From Catenuloplanes niger (GTDB lineage Bacteria; Actinomycetota; Actinomycetes; Mycobacteriales; Micromonosporaceae): a DNA stretch of 64,000 nucleotides. Both the position numbers and the translations under genes were made by a program. Positions 48,083 through 56,173 of the stretch are shown here, one piece after another. The notes under the pieces are model-generated. The model had not been told where the DNA came from, ran no database searches, and saw only the letters and a list, made by a program, of their open reading frames with translations. The stretch spans positions 6,767,001-6,831,000 of the forward strand of contig NZ_JAVDYC010000001.1 in NCBI RefSeq assembly GCF_031458255.1, in the 5' to 3' direction. Each line of letters opens with the position of its first letter. Position 1 is the first letter of the stretch.

Positions 48083-49078
48083 TTCACCCTTCTCGGGGGC
48101 CGGGCTGAGGGCCATTCGCCGCATCGAGCGCCACACCTGACGTCGTCCCGCCCGGGCCGCCGGCGACCCACGGCACAGGTACACCGCGTGGACGGCATCC
48201 GGCGTCGCGACCACGCAGGCCCGTCCGCGGCTGACGCCGCGACCCACGTGCCGCCGCCCGATCACGGTCTCGGACGACGCGCTCGCCGTGTCCGCCCGCG
48301 GCTGACGCCGTGACCCACGTCCGCCGTCCTTCGGCGTTACGAGTCGCGGGTCCAGCGCCGTTCGACGGCCACCCGCAGATCCGTTCGTGGCCGACGCCGT
48401 GACCTGCGGACCACCGGCGTCCGACGTCACGAGTCGCGCGGCCGCAGGCGGGCCGCAGGTCCGTTCGCGGCTGCCGTCGTGGCCTGCGACGCGGAGGCGG
48501 CCAACGGCGGAAGCTGCGGAGCCGGCGGCTATCGGCGGGTGTGATCCACCGATTCATCTTGTGGCTGGCGTCGCGGCCTGCGAATCACTGGCCTTCGACG
48601 ATGGGAGTTGCGGGGTTGGCGGGCCCTGCCGGCGCGAGCCGCACACTACATCGCGACCTGCGGGTCACTGCTGGCCGGCAGCGCGAGTCGGGGCGTTGGC
48701 AGTGGTGAACAAGCGCGGTCCGCAGGCTCAGGTAAGCGGCGGCGTTCGACACCGCAGGTGAGGACGCGGTAGCGGCAGCCGGGAGGGTGGCGGCGCTCGT
48801 GGCGGAGATCGCCGGTGGCCGGTAGCGCGAGTTGCAATGCTCAGTGGGCGGCGGCGCGCCCCTCAGCCCGTCGATGACCGGCGATCCCGAACCGCGCTCC
48901 AGACGGACGACGCAAGCCCCGGCTTACCCCACGAGTCCTGTCCCTCAGGCCACCCCGCGAGTCTTATGCCCGGTGGACATTTGCGCATGGTCGATGGCCA
49001 TGCTGCTCGCCCGGCCCAGCGAAGCCGGGCGTTTCGTAACCCGAGAGACAGACCTCAGCCCGGTTCCGCCGGGGGGGT
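48083..49078. other. Gene-free interval with degenerate repeats
   Basis: About 1 kb with no frame of normal coding composition on either strand; the long open frames are Arg/Ala/Pro-rich and overlap each other antisense. Four related stretches begin at 48221, 48291, 48381 and 48461, with the shared core CGCGGCTGACGCCGTGACC. Weaker relatives occur near 48562 and 48646 (GGCGTCGCGGCCTGCG, ATCGCGACCTGCGGGTCACT). Spacing is 70-100 bases. The right part (about 48850-49078) holds nothing I can name. Confidence 0.6.
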
Positions 49079-49094
49079 GTCCCTATGGTTTTCG

Positions 49095-50300
49095 TCAAGC
49101 CTCAGGGGCAGATTCCTTGGTTGTTTTGGGCTGGTACGGGGTTTTGGTGCGGAGCATGGCGTGGAGGACGTCGGCGCGGCGGCGGGCGAGGCAGATGATG
49201 GCGGCGTTGTGTTTCTTGCCCTCAGCGCGTTTGCGGTCGTAGTAGGCCCTGGATGGTGGGTGGGACAGCGACGCGAACGCGGCGAGGAAGAACGCGCGTT
49301 TGAGCTGCTTGTTCCCGGATTTCGGCGGGTGTTCGCCGCGGATCGAGCTGCCGGAACGCCGCGTCACGGGCGCGAGCCCGGCGTAGGCGGCGAGGTGCCC
49401 TGCGGTCTTGAACGCGGTGGCGTCGCCGACTTCGAGGAGTATCCGGGCGCCGGTCCTGACGCCGATGCCGGGCATCGAGGTCAGGACCTCGGCGAGAGGG
49501 TGGGCATCAAGCATCCGTTCGACCTCGTCCGCGACCTGGTCACGCTGCTGCATGGCCTGCCGGAGGCTGTCGGCGAGTCGGGGCAGGACGGTCTCGGCGG
49601 CGGTGGTGCCGGGGACGGTGACGGTCTGCTCGTCCAGCGCGGCCAGGACCTGCTCGATGAGCCGGGCTCCCATCCGTGGCGCCTTCGGGGCGACGATCGA
49701 GGTGAGGTCGCGCCGGCCGGTCGTGCGCAGCCCAGCGGGGCCGCCGCAACGGGACAGCAGTTCCAGCACCGCTGGGTGGGTGACTTTGGGGCCGAGGATG
49801 CGTTCCAGTGGCGGGTGGATCTGGGTGAGCAGGCCGCGGATGCGGTTGCTGATCCGGGTGGCCTCGCCGGCCAGGTCGTCGTCGTAGCCGATCAGGACCT
49901 CCAGCTCGGCGAGGGTCTCGTCGCCGGTGTCGACGCGGCGCAGGGTGTGGGGCAGGGTGCGGGCGGCGTCGGCGATGACGTAGGCGTCTCTGGCGTCGGT
50001 CTTGGCCGTGCCGGGGTGGAGGTCGGCGAGGCGGCGCATCGCGAGTCCGGGCAGGTAGGCGACCTGGCAGCCGGTGGCGCGGGCGACCGCGACGGGCAGG
50101 GCGCCGATCGAGGCGGGCTGATCGACGACGACCAGGACCCGGCCGTGCCGGGCGAGTTTGGTGAACAGGGTCTTCAGACGTTTCTCGGTGTTCGGCAGCG
50201 GCGCATCGTGCAGCCGCTTTCCGTCCCGGCCGAGGGCGACCGCGTGGTGGTCGCTCTTGCCGACGTCGAGCCCGAGGAACACGTCGTACTCGTTGTGCAC
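49095..50300 (-). CDS. IS110-family transposase (DEDD recombinase)
   Basis: A 401-residue intact recombinase. The N-terminal RuvC-like DEDD domain is seen in VFLGLDVGKSDHHAVAL, VLVVVDQPASIGAL and GTAKTDARDAYVIADAAR. The C-terminal transposase_20 domain carries the serine region: LTSMPGIGVRTGARILLEVG, YAGLAPVTRRSGSSIRGEHP and SGNKQLKRAFFLAAFASL. GTG 50300 follows GGAAGG at a six-base spacing and starts the conserved VHNEYDVFLGLDVG. No frameshift or internal stop, so it may be active. Long upstream frame extension is non-coding leader. Confidence 0.95.
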   Translation of the reverse strand: MHNEYDVFLGLDVGKSDHHAVALGRDGKRLHDAPLPNTEKRLKTLFTKLARHGRVLVVVDQPASIGALPVAVARATGCQVAYLPGLAMRRLADLHPGTAKTDARDAYVIADAARTLPHTLRRVDTGDETLAELEVLIGYDDDLAGEATRISNRIRGLLTQIHPPLERILGPKVTHPAVLELLSRCGGPAGLRTTGRRDLTSIVAPKAPRMGARLIEQVLAALDEQTVTVPGTTAAETVLPRLADSLRQAMQQRDQVADEVERMLDAHPLAEVLTSMPGIGVRTGARILLEVGDATAFKTAGHLAAYAGLAPVTRRSGSSIRGEHPPKSGNKQLKRAFFLAAFASLSHPPSRAYYDRKRAEGKKHNAAIICLARRRADVLHAMLRTKTPYQPKTTKESAPEA

Positions 50301-50304
50301 CGCA

Positions 50305-50535
50305 TGCCTTCCATCACCGCAGGTCAACCGGGGTCCAGTCGCGGTCGGGCGTCGAACTGCCGGCACCCACGTTACGAAGAGACCAACCCCAGCAAGCGGG
50401 GCGGCCGGGTCCCTATTCAGCGGTCCGTCGACGCCACCCGACCCGGCGGCAACACCCCCCGGATCATGCGTACGACAGGGGGAAAGAGCCATACCGAGCC
50501 GAGCGACCAAACAACCCCGAAGGGGTTGATCAAAA
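50305..50535 (-). ncRNA. Candidate bridge RNA region of the IS110 element
   Basis: The non-coding arm upstream of the transposase folds, on the minus strand, into three successive hairpins. These are CAACCCC-TTC-GGGGTTG (50512-50528), GCCGCC/GGTGGC (50433-50450), and a two-part stem GACC..CCCC / GGGG..GGTC (50381-50411) with an internal loop. IS110 elements of this layout (recombinase with long 5' arm) encode the bridge RNA here; its loops hold the target and donor guides. The eight-base ATAGGGAC next to the third stem also occurs at the element's other end. The exact transcript limits are unknown. Confidence 0.5.
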
Positions 50536-50670
50536 AGGTAACGGGGCGATCCAGGCGTCATATCCACCGGACGCTTCGTGCCGAAGACATCTCCGGTCCT
50601 ACGAGGCGAAGCGAGTACCGCACGCGGCAGCACCCGTCGTTCCAAGCGCGGTGACGCAGCCAGCCGCTTC

Positions 50671-51050
50671 GTGCCCTGAGCGACGGAGCCGACCGGCGTT
50701 CCTTACGCACCCGGCGGAGACGGAACTTGTGCCCTGAGCGCGGAGCCGCGGCGGCGTCTTCTGCGCCGGGCGTTGGGGTGGGGCGCGTGTGCTTGAGTGG
50801 CGGAGTTGCGGCAGCGTCTTCTGCACCGGGTGTCGGGGTCGGGCGCGTGTGCTTGAGTGGCAGAGTTGCGGCAGCGTCCTCTGCACCGGGCATCGGAATC
50901 GGGCACGTGTGCTTGAGCGGCCGACCATGCGCATTCTCTGCATCGGCTGGCGGAGCTGGGCACTCTGCGCCCGAGGGGTGGAGCCGGGCGCACGTTACTG
51001 CACCGGCTGGCGGAGCCGGTGCAGTACATGACCTGAGCGGCGAAGCCAGG
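50671..51050. repeat. 60-bp tandem repeat array
   Basis: Three strongly conserved units, 50729-50788, 50789-50848 and 50849-50908, begin GTGC(C/T)(C/T)TGAGNGGCGGAG and contain GCGTCTTCTGCACCGGG. A shorter unit precedes (from 50671) and degenerate units follow (about 50909 and 50965). Sixty bases is 20 codons, so the array is open in more than one frame, but the products are Cys/Ala/Gly-rich with no ribosome site. Confidence 0.88.
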
Positions 51051-51343
51051 CGTGAGGGTTTCCATGTCGGTTGCCGATTCCGACACGTCGATCCCGGAGC
51101 GGCTGCGCCGGGCGGCGTCGCGCGCCGTGCCCGCGGAGCCGAGCACGGCGTGACCCGAACAGCGGAGTCAGTCACTTCAAGTTCCGAACGGCGGAGCCGG
51201 CCGCCCGTGTCCCGAACGGCGGAGCCGTTCGGCTCGTCCGGCCTGAGGTGGCGTCGACACCGACTGCCCGAAATTTCCGACAAAGTGGGTCTATCGCTCA
51301 ACCGTTGCATTCGTTGAAACGCAGCTCGCCTTAACGCGAGCCT

Positions 51344-51422
51344 TGAGCGATCAATCAGGTGAGCAGAAGATAGGTCATCTAGCGAAGTGGATCGACTTTT
51401 TGCTCACCTGATTGATCGCTCA
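51344..51422. repeat. Perfect 22-bp inverted repeat with 35-base spacer
   Basis: Arm TGAGCGATCAATCAGGTGAG plus CA at 51344-51365; its exact complement at 51401-51422. The spacer includes a CTTTTT run. The patch has clearly lower GC than the surroundings. It could be a miniature transposable element, an attenuator-like hairpin or a binding site. Confidence 0.85.
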
Positions 51423-52400
51423 GGCCGGGGTGGCGGCGTCGGGTCGCGAGATTGAGTGGTCGTGGCGCCACAGGTACCCGCTATCTGGTGATATTTCGGA
51501 CTAGCGCCAGGCATCGTTGCCCGGTGAAGAGTGCGTGAGCCAGCGTCGGGACAGCGGCGAACCATGCGGTGAGGGCGGCGGAACATGCGGTGGGTGTGCC
51601 GGGATACGCGCTGGGTGCGGTGAAGGATGCCGTGAGGATGGGCGCGTCGGCGCGGGGTGGCGGCGGAGATGCCGAGGAGGCGGCGGCAGACTGCGTGCGT
51701 GTCTGCGTCAGCGCCGCGAGGGTGGCCGGAGACATCGTGAGCGCTGCGGACGATGCCGTGAGCGCAACGGACTGATGCCGCGAGAGTCCGTTGCGAATGC
51801 GAAGAACGAGACCGCGATGACGCGCAGCGGGTCCTCGCGCCCGCTTTGACGTCAGGGCGAAGGTGAAAAGGTGGCGGAGGGTGGCGAAGGATGCCGCAAA
51901 GGTGGTGGAGAGGGCGAGAGTGCGCTTGAGCGCGAAGGGCGAGAGTGCGGTGACGTGCAGCGCGGGCCCGGCTTCTGCCTGTCGGCGCCGGACCGGTGGC
52001 GGCGGAAGCCGTGAGCGTGAACAAACGAAACCACGTTGACGTGCGGCGCGGTCCGCTCCTGCCCGGCGGTGCCGGGTCGGAGGCGAAGGATGCCGCAGGT
52101 GGCGGAGGGTGTGCCGCGAGTACGGCGGCGGAGGTGGCGCGACGTGTGGCGGCCTGGGCGGCCGCGAGTGTGGCGGCGCGAGTGCCGCGAGTACGGCGGC
52201 CGGGGGTGCCGTGACAGCGGTGGAAGAGCCGGGTGTCGCGGCAGTGGTGGAGGGGCCCGGCGTGCCGAGATCTGCTGATCGTTACGGCGTGGAGTGCCGG
52301 GGGCCGGGGCGCCGCGAGGCGCGGGGTGGCCGGAGCGGCGTCCTGGCGGAGGGCGGCGGGGCCGGGGATGGCGGCGGGGCCGGGGGTGTACGTGCGAAAA

Positions 52401-52423
52401 CCGCGCAGCGGGTGGCTGCGCGG
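52401..52423 (-). terminator. Intrinsic terminator on the minus strand downstream of bldD
   Basis: Perfect 9-bp stem CCGCGCAGC / GCTGCGCGG with a five-base loop; read on the minus strand it is followed by TTTTCGC. It lies 200 bases past the bldD stop and is the best U-tract terminator there. Confidence 0.65.
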
Positions 52424-52537
52424 TGGGCCCGGGGGCGCTCTGCGTAGCGATGCGCGGCGCGGTGGGCCGGAAGCGTGAGGGGGATGGAGTATGCGGTCGG
52501 CGGAGGGGAGGCCGGCCGGTTTGACGTTCAGTCGGTC

Positions 52538-52571
52538 GGGCGGTCCGTGCTGAGTGGGGCACGGGCCGCCC
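52538..52571. terminator. Hairpin just downstream of bldD
   Basis: GGGCGGTCCGTGC / GCACGGGCCGCCC, 12 of 13 positions paired, eight-base loop, about 50 bases past the bldD stop. No U tract; a U-less actinomycete terminator is possible. Confidence 0.5.
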
Positions 52572-52622
52572 GGTGCTGACGGCCGGCCGGGCTGTACGAG
52601 GCCCGGTGCGGCCTAAAGCGCC

Positions 52623-53111
52623 TTAGGAGGCGAAGAAGGCGCGCGGGTCGGCGACCAGCACACCGGCCTCGGTGAGGCGCTCGATCAGGCCGGAGGGGGA
52701 GATGTCGTAGACGATGGCGAGGGCGCGCAGGTCGTCAGCCCTTATGGAGAGGACGCGACCGTTGTAGTCGCCGCGCTGCTGCTGGATGGCGCGCGCGTAG
52801 CGGGCGACGTACGCGAGGTCCTCGCCGGCCTCGTCGTAGAGCTTCTCGAGGTCGAGAACGATCTTGTTGGTCGGCTCGTGCCGGATGCCGCTGCCGTCGG
52901 GCAGCAGCTCGGAGACCGGAACCCGGTAGAAGTCGGCCAGCTCGGCCAGGCGGGAGACGGTGACCGCGCGGTCGCCGCGCTCGTAGGAGCCGACGACGAC
53001 GGCCTTCCAGCGCCCGTTCGACTTCTCCTCCACACCCTGCAGGGAGAGACCCTGCTGCTGGCGGATAGAGCGCAGGCGGGCGCCCAAAGACTTGGCGTAC
53101 TCAGAGGGCAT
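52623..53111 (-). CDS. bldD: Developmental regulator BldD
   Basis: A 162-residue regulator. The N-terminal helix-turn-helix (YAKSLGARLRSIRQQQGLSL to SYERGDRAVTVSRLAELADF) binds DNA. The C-terminal domain carries the c-di-GMP signature RGD-X8-RxxD exactly, as Arg113-Gly-Asp115 and Arg124-Ala-Asp-Asp127. In Streptomyces, a c-di-GMP tetramer drives BldD dimerisation and represses sporulation genes. Its place between nusB and pyrR is the conserved actinobacterial one. A promoter and a BldD-box-like site lie immediately upstream, which suggests autoregulation. Confidence 0.97.
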   Translation of the reverse strand: MPSEYAKSLGARLRSIRQQQGLSLQGVEEKSNGRWKAVVVGSYERGDRAVTVSRLAELADFYRVPVSELLPDGSGIRHEPTNKIVLDLEKLYDEAGEDLAYVARYARAIQQQRGDYNGRVLSIRADDLRALAIVYDISPSGLIERLTEAGVLVADPRAFFAS

Positions 53112-53158
53112 CAGGACACTCCAGTGCTGGCGTGGGCTTCAGACCCACCGCGCGATCG

Positions 53159-53172
53159 CTACGCTGCGTGAC
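53159..53172 (-). promoter_or_regulatory. BldD-box-like operator upstream of bldD
   Basis: On the minus strand GTCACGCAGCGTAG matches the published BldD box pattern nTnACnC(A/T)GnGTnAn at all but the final fixed A. It overlaps the end of the -10 box and the expected transcript start. Confidence 0.65.
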
Positions 53173-53199
53173 GGTACGTCGCTAAAGACACGCGGTCAA
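53171..53199 (-). promoter_or_regulatory. bldD promoter (-35 TTGACC, -10 TACCGT)
   Basis: TTGACC (53194-53199), exactly 17 bases, TACCGT (53171-53176) on the minus strand. It fits a housekeeping actinomycete promoter, about 60 bases before the start codon. Confidence 0.7.
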
Positions 53200-53355
53200 G
53201 TGGCGATTACGGTCCAGTTGGCGAGATCATAGGACTTGACCGGTTTTTCGCTTTCCTGAGTCGGCAGTCAGTCAGATCACCCCCAGGTCAACCGGAGTGA
53301 CGTGTGGGAACACTGGTAACGTAGCGTGCTGACCGGCGCAGACATCCTTTAACGA

Positions 53356-53373
53356 CCCGTCCAGTGAGGCGGG
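53356..53373 (+). promoter_or_regulatory. PyrR-binding RNA loop before pyrR
   Basis: CCCG-TCCAGTGAGG-CGGG forms a small hairpin. TCCAGTGAGGC (53360-53370) fits the PyrR recognition consensus UCCNGNGAGGY. It abuts the ribosome site AAGGAGG (53375-53381), so UMP-bound PyrR would block translation of the operon, as described for mycobacteria. Confidence 0.7.
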
Positions 53374-53387
53374 GAAGGAGGTCCAAC

Positions 53388-53984
53388 GTGGCGTTGCCAG
53401 ACGCTGCCCCAGACCAGGTGAGTTCGGACAAAACCGAGCTTTCCCGAGCAGGCAAGACGATCCTCACCGACACCGACGTCTCCCGGGTCGTCGACCGGAT
53501 CGCGCACCAGATCCTGGAGAAGACCGAGGGTGCGCGGGACACCGTGCTCTTCGGGATTCCCACCAGAGGCGTACCGCTGGCGAAGCGGCTCGCCGCCCGA
53601 ATTCACGCTTTCGAGGGTATCGACGTTCCGGTCGGCATCCTCGACGTCACGCTCTACCGCGACGATCTCCGGCTGAAGGCGGCCCGCGCGCTCGGGCCCA
53701 CGGACGTGCCCCCGGGCGGCGTCGACGGCCACCGGGTGATCCTCGTCGACGACGTGCTCTTCTCCGGCCGCACGGTCCGGGCCGCGCTGGACGCGCTCGG
53801 CGACCTCGGCCGGCCCTCGTCGGTGCAGCTCGCCGTGCTGGTCGACCGCGGCCACCGGGAGCTGCCGATCCGGGCCGACTACGTCGGCAAGAACATCCCG
53901 ACCGCGCTGAGCGAGAGCGTCCGGGTCACGCTCGCCGAGATCGACGGCACGGACGAGGTCAAGCTGTACGGGAGTGACGCATGA
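53388..53984 (+). CDS. pyrR: Bifunctional pyr operon regulator / uracil phosphoribosyltransferase PyrR
   Basis: A 198-residue type I phosphoribosyltransferase. The PRPP loop [19 protein letters not shown] lies at about 120-138; the N-terminal [19 protein letters not shown] and the [13 protein letters not shown] block are typical. PyrR binds pyr mRNA when UMP is high and has weak uracil phosphoribosyltransferase activity. GTG 53388 is decided by AAGGAGG seven bases upstream. It heads the pyrRBC-carAB-pyrD-bioA set, with each stop next to or overlapping the next start. Confidence 0.96.
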   Translation: MALPDAAPDQVSSDKTELSRAGKTILTDTDVSRVVDRIAHQILEKTEGARDTVLFGIPTRGVPLAKRLAARIHAFEGIDVPVGILDVTLYRDDLRLKAARALGPTDVPPGGVDGHRVILVDDVLFSGRTVRAALDALGDLGRPSSVQLAVLVDRGHRELPIRADYVGKNIPTALSESVRVTLAEIDGTDEVKLYGSDA

Positions 53985-54889
53985 TCCGGCACCTGCGCGA
54001 GGCCGGCGACCTGGACGCCGCCGACGCCACGCTGATCCTGGACACCGCGCGTGAGCTGGCCCGGCTGACCGGCGGCCGGGAGGTGAAGAAGCTGCCCACG
54101 CTGCGCGGCCGGACCGTGGTGAACCTGTTCTACGAGGACTCCACGCGTACCCGGATCAGCTTCGAGGCGGCCGCGAAGCGGCTCTCCGCCGACGTGATCA
54201 ACTTTTCCGCCAAGGGCTCCAGCGTCTCCAAGGGCGAGAGCCTGAAGGACACCGCGCTGACGCTGCAGGCGATGGGCGCGGACGCGGTGGTGATCCGGCA
54301 CGGCGCGTCCGGCGCCCCGCACCGGCTGGCGAACTGGGTGGACGGCTCCGTGGTGAACGCCGGCGACGGCACGCACGAGCACCCGACCCAGGCGCTGCTG
54401 GACGCGTTCACCATGCGGGAGCGGCTCGGCCGGCTCGCCGGGCTGAACGTGACGATCGTCGGCGACGTGCTGCACAGCCGGGTCGCCCGGTCGAACGTGG
54501 TGCTGCTCGCCACGCTCGGCGCGAAGGTCACGGTCGTCGGCCCGCCCACGCTCATCCCGCCGGACATCGCGAGCGCGGCGGTCAGCTACGACCTGGACGC
54601 GGTGCTGCCGGCCAGCGACGTGGTGATGATGCTGCGCGTGCAGACCGAGCGGATGAACGCGTCCTACTTCCCGTCCGCCCGGGAGTACAGCCGCCGCTAC
54701 GGCATGGACGGCGCGCGCATGCGCCGGCTGCCGGAGCACGCGATCGTCATGCACCCCGGCCCGATGAACCGCGGCATGGAGATCTCCCCGGAGGTGGCGG
54801 ACTCGCCCCGGTCCACGATCGTCGAACAGGTCGCCAACGGCGTGAGCGTCCGGATGGCCGTCCTCTACCTGCTGCTCGGAGGAAAGTAA
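53981..54889 (+). CDS. pyrB: Aspartate carbamoyltransferase catalytic subunit
   Basis: A 302-residue transcarbamylase. The carbamoyl-phosphate site is [18 protein letters not shown] (about 50) and [14 protein letters not shown] (about 130). It makes N-carbamoyl-aspartate, the first committed step of UMP synthesis. ATG 53981 overlaps the pyrR stop (ATGA). No PyrI is seen. Confidence 0.97.
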   Translation: MIRHLREAGDLDAADATLILDTARELARLTGGREVKKLPTLRGRTVVNLFYEDSTRTRISFEAAAKRLSADVINFSAKGSSVSKGESLKDTALTLQAMGADAVVIRHGASGAPHRLANWVDGSVVNAGDGTHEHPTQALLDAFTMRERLGRLAGLNVTIVGDVLHSRVARSNVVLLATLGAKVTVVGPPTLIPPDIASAAVSYDLDAVLPASDVVMMLRVQTERMNASYFPSAREYSRRYGMDGARMRRLPEHAIVMHPGPMNRGMEISPEVADSPRSTIVEQVANGVSVRMAVLYLLLGGK

Positions 54890-56173
54890 GTGGCGTACCT
54901 GATCAAGAACGTCAGCGTCCTCGGTGGCGCTGCCCGTGATCTGCTCATCGAGGACGGGGTGATCAAGGAGCCGACGGGCGAGACCCCGCAGAACATCATC
55001 GACGGTACGGGCCTGGTCGCGCTCCCCGGCCTCGTCGACCTGCACACCCACCTGCGCGAGCCCGGCCGGGAGGACGCGGAGACGGTGGAGACCGGCTCCC
55101 GCGCCGCGGCGCTCGGCGGCTACACCGCGGTCTGCGCGATGGCGAACACGTCGCCGGTCGCGGACACGGCCGGCGTGGTCGAGCAGGTGTGGCGGCTCGG
55201 CCGCGAGGCGGGCCTGGTCGACGTGCAGCCGATCGGCGCGGTCACGGTCGGGCTGGCCGGTGAGCGGCTGGCCGAGCTGGGCGCGATGGCCGACTCCGCC
55301 GCCACCGTCCGGATCTTCTCCGACGACGGTCACTGCGTCGCCGACCCGCGGCTGATGCGCCGCGCGCTGGAGTACGTGAAGGCGTTCGACGGCGTGGTCG
55401 CGCAGCACGCGGAGGAGCCGCGGCTGACCGAGGGCGCGCAGATGCACGAGGGCGAGGTCGCCACCCGGCTCGGCCTGACCGGCTGGCCCGCGGTCGCGGA
55501 GGAGGCGATCATCGCGCGGGACGTGCTGCTGGCCGAGCACGTCGGCTCCCGCCTGCACGTCTGCCACCTCTCCACGGCCGGCAGCGTCGAGGTGGTCCGG
55601 CAGGCGAAGGCGCGCGGCGTGCGCGTCACGGCCGAGGTCACGCCGCACCACCTGGTGCTCACGCACGACCGCGCGGAGAGCTACGACCCGGTGTTCAAGG
55701 TCAACCCGCCGCTGCGTACCGCGGATGACGTGAAGGCTCTTCGGGCCGCGCTGGCGGAGGGCATCATCGACATCGTGGCCACCGATCACGCCCCGCACGC
55801 GGTCGAGGACAAGGAATGCGAGTGGGCGTACGCGCGCCCCGGCATGGTCGGCCTGGAGACCGCGCTCTCGGTGGTGCTGTCCACCGGATCGCTGGAGAGG
55901 GACGGCACGGTCGACTGGGACCTGATCGCGGAGCGCATGTCGCGCACGCCGGCCCGGATCGCGGGGCTGACCGAGCACGGGCACGACCCGCTGCCGGGCG
56001 CGCCGGCCACGTTCACGCTGGTGGACCCGGCGGCGACCCGGACCGTGGTGCCCACCGAGACGGCCAGCCGCAGCATGAACAACCCCTACGCGGGCATGAG
56101 CCTGCCCGGACGGATCGTCGCCACCTTCCTGCGCGGCGAGCCGACGGTACTGGACGGAAAGGCACAGAAGTGA
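54890..56173 (+). CDS. pyrC: Dihydroorotase
   Basis: A 427-residue amidohydrolase cyclising carbamoyl-aspartate. Metal motifs are [16 protein letters not shown] (about 50), [18 protein letters not shown] and the catalytic Asp in [15 protein letters not shown]. The length and the HLREPG form place it in the type I class. GTG follows GGAGG and comes directly after the pyrB stop. Confidence 0.97.
   Translation: MAYLIKNVSVLGGAARDLLIEDGVIKEPTGETPQNIIDGTGLVALPGLVDLHTHLREPGREDAETVETGSRAAALGGYTAVCAMANTSPVADTAGVVEQVWRLGREAGLVDVQPIGAVTVGLAGERLAELGAMADSAATVRIFSDDGHCVADPRLMRRALEYVKAFDGVVAQHAEEPRLTEGAQMHEGEVATRLGLTGWPAVAEEAIIARDVLLAEHVGSRLHVCHLSTAGSVEVVRQAKARGVRVTAEVTPHHLVLTHDRAESYDPVFKVNPPLRTADDVKALRAALAEGIIDIVATDHAPHAVEDKECEWAYARPGMVGLETALSVVLSTGSLERDGTVDWDLIAERMSRTPARIAGLTEHGHDPLPGAPATFTLVDPAATRTVVPTETASRSMNNPYAGMSLPGRIVATFLRGEPTVLDGKAQK

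Larger units (their letters stand above)
49079..50550 (-). mobile_element. IS110-family insertion element (ends approximate)
   Basis: About 1.45 kb. It is made of a complete IS110-type transposase gene (49095-50300) and an upstream non-coding arm of about 230-250 bases. The downstream arm is very short. IS110 elements have poorly marked ends, so the limits given are estimates: the right limit lies after the hairpin at 50512-50528, the left near the GTCCCTAT at 49079. Elements of this family move as circles guided by an element-encoded bridge RNA. It lies in a gene-free repeat field and disrupts no recognisable gene. Confidence 0.75.
50551..52622. other. Gene-free repeat field between IS110 and bldD
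   Basis: About 2 kb with no convincing gene. It contains the 60-bp repeats (50671-51050), a run of NCGGAGCC-type motifs to about 51240, an AT-richer patch with a 22-bp inverted repeat (51344-51422), and a G/A-rich stretch (51840-52380). In the last, a 16-base segment starting GGCGAAGGATGCC recurs exactly at 51883 and 52082. Open frames here are Arg/Gly/Ala-rich and occur on both strands. Confidence 0.6.

Noticed and set aside
47893-48557. Minus-strand frames across nusB and the following interval
   Set aside because: One is antisense to nusB, and both cross the nusB terminator; composition is Arg/Pro-rich with no domain.
48387-49242. Plus-strand frames between nusB and IS110
   Set aside because: They run through degenerate repeats into the transposase antisense; no start site and no recognisable product.
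50671-51050. 60-bp repeats as a CRISPR array
   Set aside because: Units are contiguous with no unique spacers, length is too great for CRISPR repeats, and no cas gene is present.
51404-52562. Open frames of 80-240 codons on both strands between IS110 and bldD
   Set aside because: They overlap antisense, are Arg/Gly/Ala/Pro-rich, have no ribosome sites, and lie in repeat sequence.
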